Notes: generated by a model from the letters alone, not told the origin. A stretch of 64,000 nt of DNA from Mycobacterium gastri (GCF_002102175.1 NZ_LQOX01000128.1:51620-115619); one strand, 5' to 3'. Numbered from the stretch's first letter, positions 1 to 8,876 are shown. Numbers and translations are program-made.

Positions 1-225
1 ATGACGAGCGCCCTGGCGATCACGCTCCCGTCGTATAATCTCAACCTTTTCTTGGACGGGATTGAGCAATTCGTCGCGGGTGACTCTTTCGGGTTGGTTA
101 ACGCGGTTGGCTACCCGTTAGCGGCCAGCACCGGGCTGTTCGTGCTCGGCGCCGGTGTCGAACTATTGGTCATTGTGAATGCGGCCGAAACGATCGCTTC
201 CGAGTTCTCTGGGTCGGCGGCGTGA
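1..225 (+). CDS. PE-PPE domain protein, C-terminal fragment cut by the window edge
   Basis: The first 74 codons read as the end of a longer protein. The fragment contains LPSYNLNLFLDGIEQ, then a hydrophobic stretch GLFVLGAGVELLVIVNAAE. This pattern closes the PE-PPE (PF08237) serine-hydrolase domain that follows PE or PPE N-termini in mycobacteria; such proteins are exported by type VII secretion and some act as esterases. The ATG at base 1 is probably an internal methionine, because the catalytic part of the domain must lie upstream of the window. The stop is TGA at 223-225. The family call rests on motif resemblance only. Confidence 0.6.
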   Translation: MTSALAITLPSYNLNLFLDGIEQFVAGDSFGLVNAVGYPLAASTGLFVLGAGVELLVIVNAAETIASEFSGSAA

Positions 226-479
226 GTAGTCGGGGCGCTTTGCGACCGCTGGTGGACGCCGGACGGCGGCGCTTGGCCAGATGGCGACCTGGTTGTCCGT
301 ATCGGGCTAGCAAACATCTGAGCGGTCAGGCCAGCAAACACTCAGCTGCCTGGCGCACCGGCACCGTTGGTCTGAGGCGGAGTCGACAGCAAACGAAATC
401 ACCGGAGGTGCACGATGGCGTCGAGCCGACCGCCAACTCAAGTCACGCCTGACACAAGAACAACAAAGGTCACTCCTAG
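226..479. other. intergenic stretch without a convincing gene
   Basis: The only open frames are short, with Arg/Ser/Ala-rich shadow-like composition and no ribosome binding site. The sequence GCCAGCAAACA and a close copy, GGCTAGCAAACAT, lie about 25 bases apart near 305-345. I see no other structure here. Confidence 0.5.
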
Positions 480-553
480 TGCCCCCGGCACGACTCGAAC
501 GTGCGACCTAGGGATTAGAAGGCCCTTGCTCTATCCACCTGAGCTACGGAGGC
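480..553 (-). tRNA. tRNA-Arg (anticodon TCT)
   Basis: Read on the minus strand, the acceptor arms GCCTCCG and CGGGGGC pair with one G-T wobble. The D stem is GCTC/GAGC, the T stem is GCACG/CGTGC around TTCGAGT, and the anticodon loop is CTTCTAA, giving TCT. The discriminator base is A and CCA is not encoded. The anticodon stem has one C-T mismatch next to the loop. It reads AGA codons, which are rare in this GC-rich genome. It lies upstream of lipQ on the opposite strand. Confidence 0.93.
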
Positions 554-737
554 AATGCGCAGGTCAGTCTATCCAAACCGGGATTCAAGATCAGTCCCGG
601 CGACACGAGGAACCTGAAAAGCCTTCCGCTATGCCGAAAATCGGTTATGGTGTGAGCCTCGACACACGTACAACACCGGCCGGTAAGCGGCCGTTAACCG
701 CAACGACGCGTGTGCCTGACGTCGAGGGGTGGGCTTT

Positions 738-1991
738 ATGTGCATGGCCAGTGTGACTTCGCGGTGCTCACGTGCTGGTGCCGAGGCGCTGCGGCAGGGA
801 GCGCAGCTCGCGGCTGACGCCAAAGACACCATCCGGTCCGCTGCCGTGCTGCTTCGGGGTTCGCCGTTCGCGCTCGGTTGGGTCGCGGGTTGGGTGTCCA
901 CAGAGTTTCCCCTGCACGTATTGACCGGACATGCGCTGTCTCGGGTGTCGCCCCGGGCGATCGGCCGATTCGGCACCGCCTGGGCGGCGCAGCGAGCGGA
1001 CCTGGCGCTCACCGCGGCTCTCGAGGAGTCTTTTGGTCCGGACTTCCGTGACAGGGTGTCGCACCCGAGCAGGGATCCTTCCGCGTTCACCAGGCGGGGC
1101 AGCCTGCTGCCGTCGGGGCCTCGCCGCCGCTACGCGGCCCAGACCTCCGATATTTCGTACGGACCCGGTGGTCAGGCGCATCTGCTCGACATCTGGCGGC
1201 GTCCCGATCTGGCGCCGGGGCGCCGTGCGCCGGTGCTGATCCAGGTTCCCGGGGGTGCGTGGGCGGTCAACGGCAAACGTCCGCAGGCGTACACGTTGAT
1301 GAGCCGGATGGTGGAACTGGGTTGGATCTGTGTGTCGATCAACTACAGCAAAAGCCCGCGTTGCAGTTTCCCCGCACACGTTATCGACGTCAAAAGGGCG
1401 ATCGCCTGGGTCCGGGAGAACATCGGTGACTACGGTGGCGACTCCGACTTCATCGCCCTCACCGGCGGGTCAGCCGGCGCGCACCTGGCTTCCCTGGCGG
1501 CGCTCACTCCCAACGATCCGATGTTTCAGCCCGGGTTTGAAAACGCCGACACGACAGTTCAGGCGGTCGCGCCATACTACGGCGTGTACGACTTCACCGA
1601 CTTCGACAACTCTCACGAGATGATGCGGCCGTTCCTCGAGCATTTCGTGATGAAGACCCGCTATGCCGACGACCCCCAGCGATTCAGGGAGGCTTCGCCG
1701 ATTTCTTATGTGCACCGGGACGCGCCGCCCTTCTTCGTCCTGCACGGCGACAAAGATCCACTGGCGCCGTGCGCGCAAGCACGGGCCTTCTGCGCGGCAT
1801 TGCGCGGGGCGGGAGCTGCCACGGTGGCCTACGCCGAGCTCGCCAATGCCCATCACGCTTTCGACATCACCCCGACGGTCCGATCCCGGCTGGCGGCCAA
1901 CGCCGTCGCTGATTTCCTCGGGGTTGTGTACGGTCGGCGGGCCAGCTCGTTGCTGAGTACGTTGGCCCTGCAGGCGACTCCAGCCAGCTGA
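738..1991 (+). CDS. lipQ: alpha/beta-hydrolase carboxylesterase LipQ
   Basis: Probable carboxylesterase of the hormone-sensitive-lipase-like alpha/beta-hydrolase fold, corresponding to M. tuberculosis LipQ (Rv2485c). Visible motifs are the oxyanion segment VPGGAWA (about residue 170), the nucleophile elbow TGGSAGAH (serine near residue 245), the acid site HGDKDPL and the catalytic-histidine segment NAHHAFD near the C-terminus. The first 100 residues carry a short hydrophobic patch (SPFALGWVAGWV) but no clear signal peptide. GTG 729, ATG 738 and ATG 744 are all in frame; I chose ATG 738 because GAGGGG at 724-729 is well spaced for it. The true substrate is not visible from sequence. Confidence 0.85.
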   Translation: MCMASVTSRCSRAGAEALRQGAQLAADAKDTIRSAAVLLRGSPFALGWVAGWVSTEFPLHVLTGHALSRVSPRAIGRFGTAWAAQRADLALTAALEESFGPDFRDRVSHPSRDPSAFTRRGSLLPSGPRRRYAAQTSDISYGPGGQAHLLDIWRRPDLAPGRRAPVLIQVPGGAWAVNGKRPQAYTLMSRMVELGWICVSINYSKSPRCSFPAHVIDVKRAIAWVRENIGDYGGDSDFIALTGGSAGAHLASLAALTPNDPMFQPGFENADTTVQAVAPYYGVYDFTDFDNSHEMMRPFLEHFVMKTRYADDPQRFREASPISYVHRDAPPFFVLHGDKDPLAPCAQARAFCAALRGAGAATVAYAELANAHHAFDITPTVRSRLAANAVADFLGVVYGRRASSLLSTLALQATPAS

Positions 1992-2103
1992 ACTCACCGG
2001 ACGTAAGCCGAACTCGCGCGCCGCCGGAGCTCTGGTCACAGCGGCTCTCCGGGCACCCGCGCGTACGTGTGGATCCTCACTTTCACCGCCGCTGCAACCG
2101 GAC

Positions 2104-2109
2104 TAGCGT
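2104..2109 (+). promoter_or_regulatory. candidate -10 box for the acyltransferase operon
   Basis: TAGCGT fits the mycobacterial TANNNT -10 pattern. Transcription would begin near 2116, about 35 bases before the leader ORF. No good -35 box is visible, which is common for mycobacterial SigA promoters. Confidence 0.4.
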
Positions 2110-2150
2110 TGTGTCTGCATTTCGGTTGACGGTTCGACGCAGGAGGCTTG

Positions 2151-2213
2151 ATGGCGGTGACAGGGTTGGCGCGTCGAGTTATCCGGTCCTGGTTGGGTCG
2201 TGATCATGGCTGA
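2151..2213 (+). CDS. 20-codon leader ORF coupled to the triacylglycerol synthase gene
   Basis: A perfect Shine-Dalgarno sequence AGGAGG (2141-2146) stands 4 bases before an ATG that opens a 20-codon frame, peptide MAVTGLARRVIRSWLGRDHG. Its TGA stop (2211-2213) lies just inside the start of the downstream acyltransferase gene, whose own start has no strong ribosome binding site. The arrangement suggests that ribosomes load on the leader and reinitiate on the large gene. The peptide is basic, with a short amphipathic middle. No family is recognised. It could alternatively be an unused frame next to a fortuitous AGGAGG. Confidence 0.45.
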   Translation: MAVTGLARRVIRSWLGRDHG

Positions 2214-3678
2214 GCCCGTCGAGACCGCTGCATTGTCCGACGAGCTCGGACCGGTTGACTATTTGTTGCATCGGGGCGAGGCCAATCCGCGCACCCGTTC
2301 GGGGATCATGGCGCTGGAACTACTCGACACCACGCCGGACTGGGACCGTTTCCGGACCCGCTTCGAAAATGCCTCCCGACGCGTGTTGCGGTTGCGGCAA
2401 AAGGTCGTCGTTCCGACGCTGCCGACCGCGTCGCCGCGTTGGGTGGTCGATCCCGACTTCAACCTCGACTTCCATGTGCGCCGGGTGCGCGTCGCCGAAC
2501 CCGGCACGCTGCGCCAAGTATTCGATCTCGCCGAGGTGATTCTGCAGTCGCCGCTGGACATTTCACGGCCGCTGTGGACAGCCACACTGGTCGAAGGCTT
2601 GGCCGATGGCAAGGCCGCGATGCTTCTACATGTCAGCCACGCCGTCACCGACGGTGTCGGCGGTGTCGAGATGTTCGCCCAAATCTACGACTTGGAGCGG
2701 GAACCACCACCGAGGCCGACGCCACCACAACCCATTCCGCAGGATCTTTCGCCTAACGACTTGATGCGCGAGGGCATCAACCATATGCCCATGGCCATTG
2801 TCGGCGGCCTTCTGGGCGCGCTGTCCGGGGCGGTGTCGGTGGCCGGGCGAGCGGTTCTGGATCCCGTCTCCACGGTGTCAGGAATCGTGAGCTACGCGAT
2901 GTCGGGCGTTCGGGTGTTGAACCGCGCCGCCGAGCCCTCGCCGCTGCTGCGGCGGCGTAGCCTGACCACCCGCACCGAGGCGATCGACATCCGGCTCTCC
3001 GAACTGCACCGGGCCGCCAAGGCGGGTGGCGGGTCGATCAACGACGCCTACCTCGCGGGTCTGTGCGGCGCGCTGCGGCGTTACCACGAGGCCCACGGCC
3101 TGCCGATCAGCACCTTGCCGATGGCGGTGCCGGTGAACCTGCGGGCCGAAGGCGCTGCGGCCGGCGGCAATCAGTTCACCGGAGTCAACTTGGCGGCCCC
3201 GGTCGGCACCATCGATCCGGTGACCCGGATGAAGAAGATCCGGGCCCAGATGACGCAGCGCCGCGACGAGCCCGCGATGAACATCGTCGGTTCCATCGCA
3301 CCGGTGCTGAGTATCCTGCCCACAGCCGTCCTCGAAGGGATTACCGGTTCGGTAGTGGGCTCGGACGTGCAAGCCAGCAATGTCCCGGTCTACCCCGGCG
3401 ACACCTTCGTCGCCGGCGCAAAGATATTGCGGCAGTACGGTATCGGCCCGCTACCGGGTGTGGCCATGATGGTGGTGCTGATATCGCGAGGCGGGTGGTG
3501 CACCATCACTGCGCGCTACGATCGGGCATCGGTGCGAAACGATGAGTTGTTTGCCCAGTGCCTGCTCGAGGCTTTCGACGAGATCCTGGCGCTGGCCGGT
3601 GAGCCGGCACCGCGCGCGATCCCGGCTTCCTTCGCCGCCCCGGCCGGTATGGCGTCTCGTTCGGTGTCGGGCTCATGA
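2206..3678 (+). CDS. WS/DGAT-family acyltransferase (triacylglycerol synthase), Rv2484c-like
   Basis: Member of the mycobacterial wax ester synthase/diacylglycerol acyltransferase (Tgs) family, which esterifies diacylglycerol with acyl-CoA to make triacylglycerol at the membrane. The N-terminal half has the acyltransferase core with SHAVTDG near residues 144-150, at the place of the family motif HHxxxDG. The first histidine is therefore a serine while the second, catalytic histidine and the Asp-Gly are kept. The C-terminal half carries the conserved PVNLR, GNQFTGV and SNVPVYPG-type segments. Starts at ATG 2206 or GTG 2200 overlap the leader ORF; the end overlaps plsC in ATGA. Clustering with plsC and plsB2 supports a role in glycerolipid synthesis. 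The altered motif may mean low activity. Confidence 0.88.
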   Translation: MAEPVETAALSDELGPVDYLLHRGEANPRTRSGIMALELLDTTPDWDRFRTRFENASRRVLRLRQKVVVPTLPTASPRWVVDPDFNLDFHVRRVRVAEPGTLRQVFDLAEVILQSPLDISRPLWTATLVEGLADGKAAMLLHVSHAVTDGVGGVEMFAQIYDLEREPPPRPTPPQPIPQDLSPNDLMREGINHMPMAIVGGLLGALSGAVSVAGRAVLDPVSTVSGIVSYAMSGVRVLNRAAEPSPLLRRRSLTTRTEAIDIRLSELHRAAKAGGGSINDAYLAGLCGALRRYHEAHGLPISTLPMAVPVNLRAEGAAAGGNQFTGVNLAAPVGTIDPVTRMKKIRAQMTQRRDEPAMNIVGSIAPVLSILPTAVLEGITGSVVGSDVQASNVPVYPGDTFVAGAKILRQYGIGPLPGVAMMVVLISRGGWCTITARYDRASVRNDELFAQCLLEAFDEILALAGEPAPRAIPASFAAPAGMASRSVSGS

Positions 3679-5450
3679 GCACCTCACAAGAGCAAGACGA
3701 ACAGCGCAAGACCGGCAAGCCGGGCGGCGACCTGAGGTTGCCCGGGTCGGTGGCCGAGATCATGGCCAGCGCTCCCGGGCCGAAGGTCGGCGCGTTTTTC
3801 GATCTCGACGGGACGTTGGTCGCGGGCTTTACCGCCGTCATCCTCACCCAAGAGCGGCTGCGGCGCCGCGATATGGGTGTCGGTGAGCTGCTCAGCATGG
3901 TCCAGGCCGGTCTGAACCATACGCTGGGACGCATCGAGTTCGAGGATCTCATCATCAAGGCGTCTTCGGCGCTGCGGGGACGGCAGTTGAGCGATTTGGA
4001 GGAGATCGGCGAGCGGCTGTTTCACCAGCGGATAGAGCCCCGGATCTATCCGGAAATGCGCGAACTGGTTCGGGCCCATATGGCTCGTGGGCATACGGTG
4101 GTGCTCAGCTCGTCGGCGCTGACCATCCAGGTCGAACCGGTGGCCCGCTTCCTGGGCATCACCAATATGCTCACCAATAAGTTCCAGGTCAATGAAGATG
4201 GCTTACTCACCGGCGATGTGGTGCGGCCGATCTTGTGGGGGCCCGGCAAAGCCGCAGCGGTACAGCGTTTTGCGGCCGAGCGCGGCATCGACCTCAAGGA
4301 CAGCTACTTCTACGCCGACGGGGACGAAGACGTCGCCCTGATGTACCTGGTCGGCAATCCGCGGCCGACCAACCCCGAAGGCAAGATGGCCGCCGTCGCC
4401 AAACGCCGCGGCTGGCCGATTCTGAAGTTCAACAGCCGCGGCGGTGTGGGTCTGCGACGGCAGTTGCGAACACTCGCCGGTTTCAGCACGATGTTCCCGG
4501 TCGCGGCCGGGGCGGTGGGTCTCGGTGTGCTGACCGGTAGCCGGCGGCGTGGGGTGAACTTCTTCACCTCCAACTTCTCCCAGTTGTTGCTCGCCACCAG
4601 TGGTGTACACCTGAATGTGATCGGGAAGGAAAACCTGACCGCGCAGCGTCCAGCGGTCTTTATCTTCAATCACCGCAACCAGGTTGACCCGGTTATCGCC
4701 GGAGCGCTGGTGCGCGACAACTGGGTTGGCGTGGGCAAGAAGGAACTGCAGAACGACCCGATCATGGGCACCCTCGGCAAGCTACTGGACGGAGTGTTCG
4801 TCGACCGCGACGACTCGGCGGCCGCGGTGGAGACGCTGCACACCGTCGAGGATCGCGCCAGAAAGGGGTTGTCAATCGTGATCGCCCCCGAGGGCACCCG
4901 GTTGGACACCACCGAAGTCGGGCCCTTCAAGAAGGGGCCCTTCCGGATCGCGATGGCGGTTGGGATCCCCATCGTGCCCATCGTGATTCGCAATGCCGAG
5001 ATCGTCGCCTCCCGAAACTCCACGACGATCAATCCGGGCACGGTCGATGTCGCGGTATTTCCGCCGATCCCGGTCGACGGCTGGTCTCTCGACACACTCC
5101 CGGACCGCATTGCCGAGGTGCGCCAGCTGTATCTGGACACCCTGAAGAACTGGCCGGTCGACGAGCTGCCCGAAGTGGACTTGTTCGCAGAGCAAAAAGC
5201 GGCGAAGAAAGCACAGGCCGCGAAGAAGCAACCGGCCAAGAAGGCCCCGGCCAGAAGCGCGGCGAAGAAGCAACCAGCCAGGAAGGCTCCGGCCAAGAGC
5301 GCTGCCAAGAAGGCCGCGAAGACGACATCGGTCAAGGTGAATCCCCGCGAGTCGAAAGTCGCCGTCACCGATGGTGAGGTTCAACCGCCGAGCACCGACC
5401 AAGCCGATACGCCCGAATCGCCGAACTCTGGGCCCAAAGGACTGCCGTGA
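3675..5450 (+). CDS. plsC: HAD phosphatase / 1-acylglycerol-3-phosphate acyltransferase fusion PlsC
   Basis: Two-domain enzyme like Rv2483c. Residues about 35-260 form a HAD-IB (SerB-like) phosphatase: FFDLDGTL with nucleophile Asp43 and Asp45, a serine motif VVLSSSAL, and YADGDEDVALM. Residues about 300-500 form an acyltransferase with NHRNQVDP (HX4D, His333/Asp338) and APEGTR (Glu406), which acylates lysophosphatidic acid at sn-2. The last 80 residues contain a Lys/Ala/Pro tail built from PAKKAPA-like repeats, resembling the tail of the mycobacterial nucleoid protein HupB. The gene overlaps the WS/DGAT gene by ATGA and plsB2 by GTGA. The HAD domain could remove the phosphate from phosphatidate, but this is inference. 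Confidence 0.9.
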   Translation: MSTSQEQDEQRKTGKPGGDLRLPGSVAEIMASAPGPKVGAFFDLDGTLVAGFTAVILTQERLRRRDMGVGELLSMVQAGLNHTLGRIEFEDLIIKASSALRGRQLSDLEEIGERLFHQRIEPRIYPEMRELVRAHMARGHTVVLSSSALTIQVEPVARFLGITNMLTNKFQVNEDGLLTGDVVRPILWGPGKAAAVQRFAAERGIDLKDSYFYADGDEDVALMYLVGNPRPTNPEGKMAAVAKRRGWPILKFNSRGGVGLRRQLRTLAGFSTMFPVAAGAVGLGVLTGSRRRGVNFFTSNFSQLLLATSGVHLNVIGKENLTAQRPAVFIFNHRNQVDPVIAGALVRDNWVGVGKKELQNDPIMGTLGKLLDGVFVDRDDSAAAVETLHTVEDRARKGLSIVIAPEGTRLDTTEVGPFKKGPFRIAMAVGIPIVPIVIRNAEIVASRNSTTINPGTVDVAVFPPIPVDGWSLDTLPDRIAEVRQLYLDTLKNWPVDELPEVDLFAEQKAAKKAQAAKKQPAKKAPARSAAKKQPARKAPAKSAAKKAAKTTSVKVNPRESKVAVTDGEVQPPSTDQADTPESPNSGPKGLP

Positions 5451-7837
5451 CCAAACCGGTCGCCGACGCCAGCGCAGTCCTCACTGCTGAAGACACGCTG
5501 GTGCTGGCTTCGATGGAGTCACCGGTGGAAATGCAGTTGATCATGCGTTGGCTGGATGAACAGCGGACCCGTAATCCCGAGGCGAAATTCGACGTTCTGA
5601 GGCTGCCGCCCCGCAATGCTTCACCGGCTGCGCTGACCGCACTTGCCGAGCAGCTCGGGTGCGGGCCCGAAGCTGACTCCGAATGTCTCGAGGACCGGTC
5701 GATTGTGCCGGTGCGGGTGTTCTGGCTGCCGCCACCGGATCGCAGCAGAGTGGCCAAGGTGGCAGGGCTGCTTCCCGGCCGGGATCCCTATCACCCCAAC
5801 CCGCGTCAGCAGCGCCGCATTCTGCGCTCCGACCCGCGGCGGGCCAGGGTGGTGGCCGGGGAGGCCGCGACGGTCACCGAATTGCGCCAGCAGTGGCGCG
5901 ATACCACCGTCGGCGAGAACAAGCGCGATTTCGCCCAGTTCGTCACCCGAAGGGCAATCCTGGCGTTGGCACGTGCCGAATACCGGATCCTCGGACCGCA
6001 ATACAAGTCTCCCCGGCTGATGAAGCCAGAGATGTTGGCGTCAGCGCGGTTTCGTGCCGGGCTGAAGCAAATACCCGGTGCCACGGTCGAAGAGGCCGGG
6101 AGAATTCTCGATGAACTGGCCACCGGTTGGAGCCAGGTGTCGGTAGACCTGATTTCCGTCCTCGGCAAGCTGATCAGCCGCGGGTTCGATCCCGAATTCG
6201 ACTACGACGAATACCAAGTCGCGGCCATGCGCACGGCGCTGGAATCGCATCCGGCGGTCTTGCTGTTCTCCCATCGGTCATATATCGACGGTGCGGTGAT
6301 ACCGGTGGCCATGCAGGACAACAGGTTACCGCCGGTGCACATGTTCGGCGGCATCAACCTCTCCTTCGGCGTGATGGGTCCCCTGATGCGCCGTTCGGGG
6401 ATGATCTTCATCCGGCGTAACATCGGCGACGATCCGTTGTACAAGTATGTGCTCAAGGAGTACGTCGGCTACGTCGTCGAGAAGCGCTTCAACCTGAGTT
6501 GGTCTATTGAAGGTACGCGGTCTCGCACCGGAAAGATGTTGCCGCCCAAGCTGGGACTGATGAGCTATGTGGCCGACGCCTACCTTGACGGCCGCAGTGA
6601 AGACATTTTGCTGCAAGGGGTGTCGATCTGCTTCGACCAGTTGCACGAGATCGCCGAATACGCTGCCTACGCGCGCGGTGCCGAGAAGACCCCTGAGGGT
6701 TTCAGCTGGCTCTACCGGTTTATCAAGGCGCAGGGGGAGCGCAACTACGGCAAGATCTATGTCCGTTTCCCCGAAGCGGTTTCGATGCGACAGTATCTCG
6801 GCGAACCGAAGGGGACGCTAGCTCATGATCCGGCCGCGAAACGGCTTGCGCTGCAGAAGATGACGTTTGAGGTGGCGTGGCGGATATTGCAGTCGACGCC
6901 GGTGACCGCGACCGGGTTGGTGTCTGCGTTGCTGCTTACTACCCGCGGGACCGCGCTGACGCTCGATCAGCTGCACCACACCCTGCAGGATTCACTTGAC
7001 TACTTGGAGCGCAAGCAGACCCCGATGTCGACAAGTACGCTGCGGTTGCGTTCGCGCGAAGGAGTGCGCGCAGCGGTCGATGCATTGTCCAACGGACACC
7101 CGGTCACCCGGGTGGACAGCGGCCGGGAACCGGTGTGGTACATAGCGCCCGACGATGAACTCGCGGCGGCGTTCTATCGGAACTCGGTGATCCATGCTTT
7201 CTTGGAGACTTCGATCGTCGAATTGGCACTCGCCCATGCCCGGCATACCGACGGTGACCGCATGGCCGCTTTCTGGGTCCAGGCGATGCGGTTGCGCGAT
7301 CTGCTGAAATTTGACTTCTACTTCGCCGACTCGGCAGCGTTTCGCGCCAACATCGCCGAAGAGATGGCCTGGCACCAAGATTGGGAGCGCCAAGTCGCAG
7401 CAGGCGCCGACGGGATCGACGCGATCCTTTATGCCAAGCGGCCATTGATGTCGGATGCGATGTTGCGGGTGTTCTTCGAAGCGTATGAGATTGTCGCCGA
7501 CGTGTTGCGTGACGCTCCTCCCGATATCGGGCAGAAGGAACTGACGGAGTTGGCGCTCGGAGTCGGCCGTCAGTACGTGGCCCAGTCACGGGTGCGCAGC
7601 AGCGAGCCGGTGTCGACGCTGCTGTTCGCCACTGCGCGCCAGGTTGCCGCCGACCAGAACTTGATCGCGCCGGCTCCGGACCTGCTGGAACGCCGGATCG
7701 CTTTCCGGCGCGAACTGCGAAATATTCTGCGCGACTTCGACTACGTCGAGAAGGTTGCGCGCAACAAGTTCATCGCCCGCGAGTTCCAAGCGCGTCGGGG
7801 ACACGCCGAAGAGAAGTCGTCGAGCACCGCCCAGTAG
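5447..7837 (+). CDS. plsB2: glycerol-3-phosphate acyltransferase PlsB2
   Basis: Performs the first acylation of glycerol-3-phosphate (sn-1) at the membrane. The length of 796 residues fits the large PlsB family. Acyltransferase motifs are present in order: FSHRSYIDG (HX4D, His276/Asp281), MIFIRRN, SIEGTRSRTGK (Glu355) and a later ILLQGVSICFD segment, in which the usual final motif proline is not evident. The GTG start overlaps the plsC stop (GTGA), so translation is probably coupled. It is the last gene of the operon, and the next 1.1 kb appears non-coding. Corresponds to Rv2482c. Confidence 0.93.
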   Translation: MTKPVADASAVLTAEDTLVLASMESPVEMQLIMRWLDEQRTRNPEAKFDVLRLPPRNASPAALTALAEQLGCGPEADSECLEDRSIVPVRVFWLPPPDRSRVAKVAGLLPGRDPYHPNPRQQRRILRSDPRRARVVAGEAATVTELRQQWRDTTVGENKRDFAQFVTRRAILALARAEYRILGPQYKSPRLMKPEMLASARFRAGLKQIPGATVEEAGRILDELATGWSQVSVDLISVLGKLISRGFDPEFDYDEYQVAAMRTALESHPAVLLFSHRSYIDGAVIPVAMQDNRLPPVHMFGGINLSFGVMGPLMRRSGMIFIRRNIGDDPLYKYVLKEYVGYVVEKRFNLSWSIEGTRSRTGKMLPPKLGLMSYVADAYLDGRSEDILLQGVSICFDQLHEIAEYAAYARGAEKTPEGFSWLYRFIKAQGERNYGKIYVRFPEAVSMRQYLGEPKGTLAHDPAAKRLALQKMTFEVAWRILQSTPVTATGLVSALLLTTRGTALTLDQLHHTLQDSLDYLERKQTPMSTSTLRLRSREGVRAAVDALSNGHPVTRVDSGREPVWYIAPDDELAAAFYRNSVIHAFLETSIVELALAHARHTDGDRMAAFWVQAMRLRDLLKFDFYFADSAAFRANIAEEMAWHQDWERQVAAGADGIDAILYAKRPLMSDAMLRVFFEAYEIVADVLRDAPPDIGQKELTELALGVGRQYVAQSRVRSSEPVSTLLFATARQVAADQNLIAPAPDLLERRIAFRRELRNILRDFDYVEKVARNKFIAREFQARRGHAEEKSSSTAQ

Positions 7838-8839
7838 CTGGCGGGACGGCGGCGCCGGGCCCGGCACTGAATCCGCGGGCGCAGTCCCGCGTCGCGGCAG
7901 TCGCACCAGTTCGTCCCGCTTGGCTCAAATCAGTGCATACCGTGGGGGCCACGTCGCATTGGTCGCAACTGTCACATGTGTCCCTGCGTCGGTCGACTCG
8001 CGATGTGCCCCGGCTCACTCGGAAATTCATGGTGACCACGAATGCGGCTGGTCAACGATGTCTTCTTGCGCAGCCTTGGATGCCCGGCTCTGTTTTCGGC
8101 ACACCTTGGCTCTTTTCGGCACGCCGATACCGCACCTTCGCTCAAACCGCTTGTGATGGCAGGCGTTCGGGGGATGTTTTACGTGCTCACCGAATCGGCG
8201 GTCATGCCGCCGCATCGAGTGTGCAGTGACGGCTTTGACTGTGTATGCAGGGCGGGAATGCCCACGATCGGCCGCCCTGACGGCACAGTCGGCGCCGCCA
8301 GCGCACAGTCGGCGCCTTCAGCCGCCGAGGCAACCGCATCAGCACGCGATTTCCATCTCCCCACACCGGGGCCGCAGCCCCACGACCGCTCTGCGCGACA
8401 GTTTTAGGGCCGGCCGTGCCGTGAATGAGGTTGTCGCGCAGGTGGGTACGCCGAGCCTCTGCCTCCGACAGAGGCCAGTGTTGCGGACGTGGCTATACAG
8501 CGATATGGACCGGAAGGCCCAACCAGCACAGCGCCCCGGGCCACCTGGAAGGCCCAACGGCGTGTTCTGGCTCTCGGTTCAGTGCACAATATTCGGCGCA
8601 TCAGCAAGCGAATCCGCGATCAACGGACTGCAGCGACCCGGGTGCTGCGAATCGTGAGCTAACTCGGGTCGCAGCTGTCCCACTGTTTGTGATTGGCTCC
8701 GGTACGCGTCTTGCCCGGCAAACAGCGACAAGTCAACGTGCACAACGGAATTACCGCTAATCGTCGGGCACGACTCATTGCGGGGCCGGTGGCGAGCGGG
8801 TGACTGGTGGGCAGTCGGGCCATGGCGATAGCGGGGCTG

Positions 8840-8876
8840 TTATCCCCAGTTATCCCCAGTCCCGACCTTTTCCACT
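8840..8876 (+). promoter_or_regulatory. cluster of three DnaA-box-like nonamers upstream of ssbB
   Basis: TTATCCCCA occurs twice in tandem (8840-8848 and 8850-8858), followed by TTTTCCACT (8868-8876). Each differs by one base from the DnaA-box consensus TTWTNCACA. They lie 120-160 bases before a single-stranded DNA-binding protein gene. Function is inferred only from resemblance and position. Confidence 0.35.

Noticed and set aside
222..452. A 76-codon frame after the PE-PPE fragment
   Set aside because: Low complexity, Arg/Ser-rich, no ribosome binding site, and overlaps no conserved motif.
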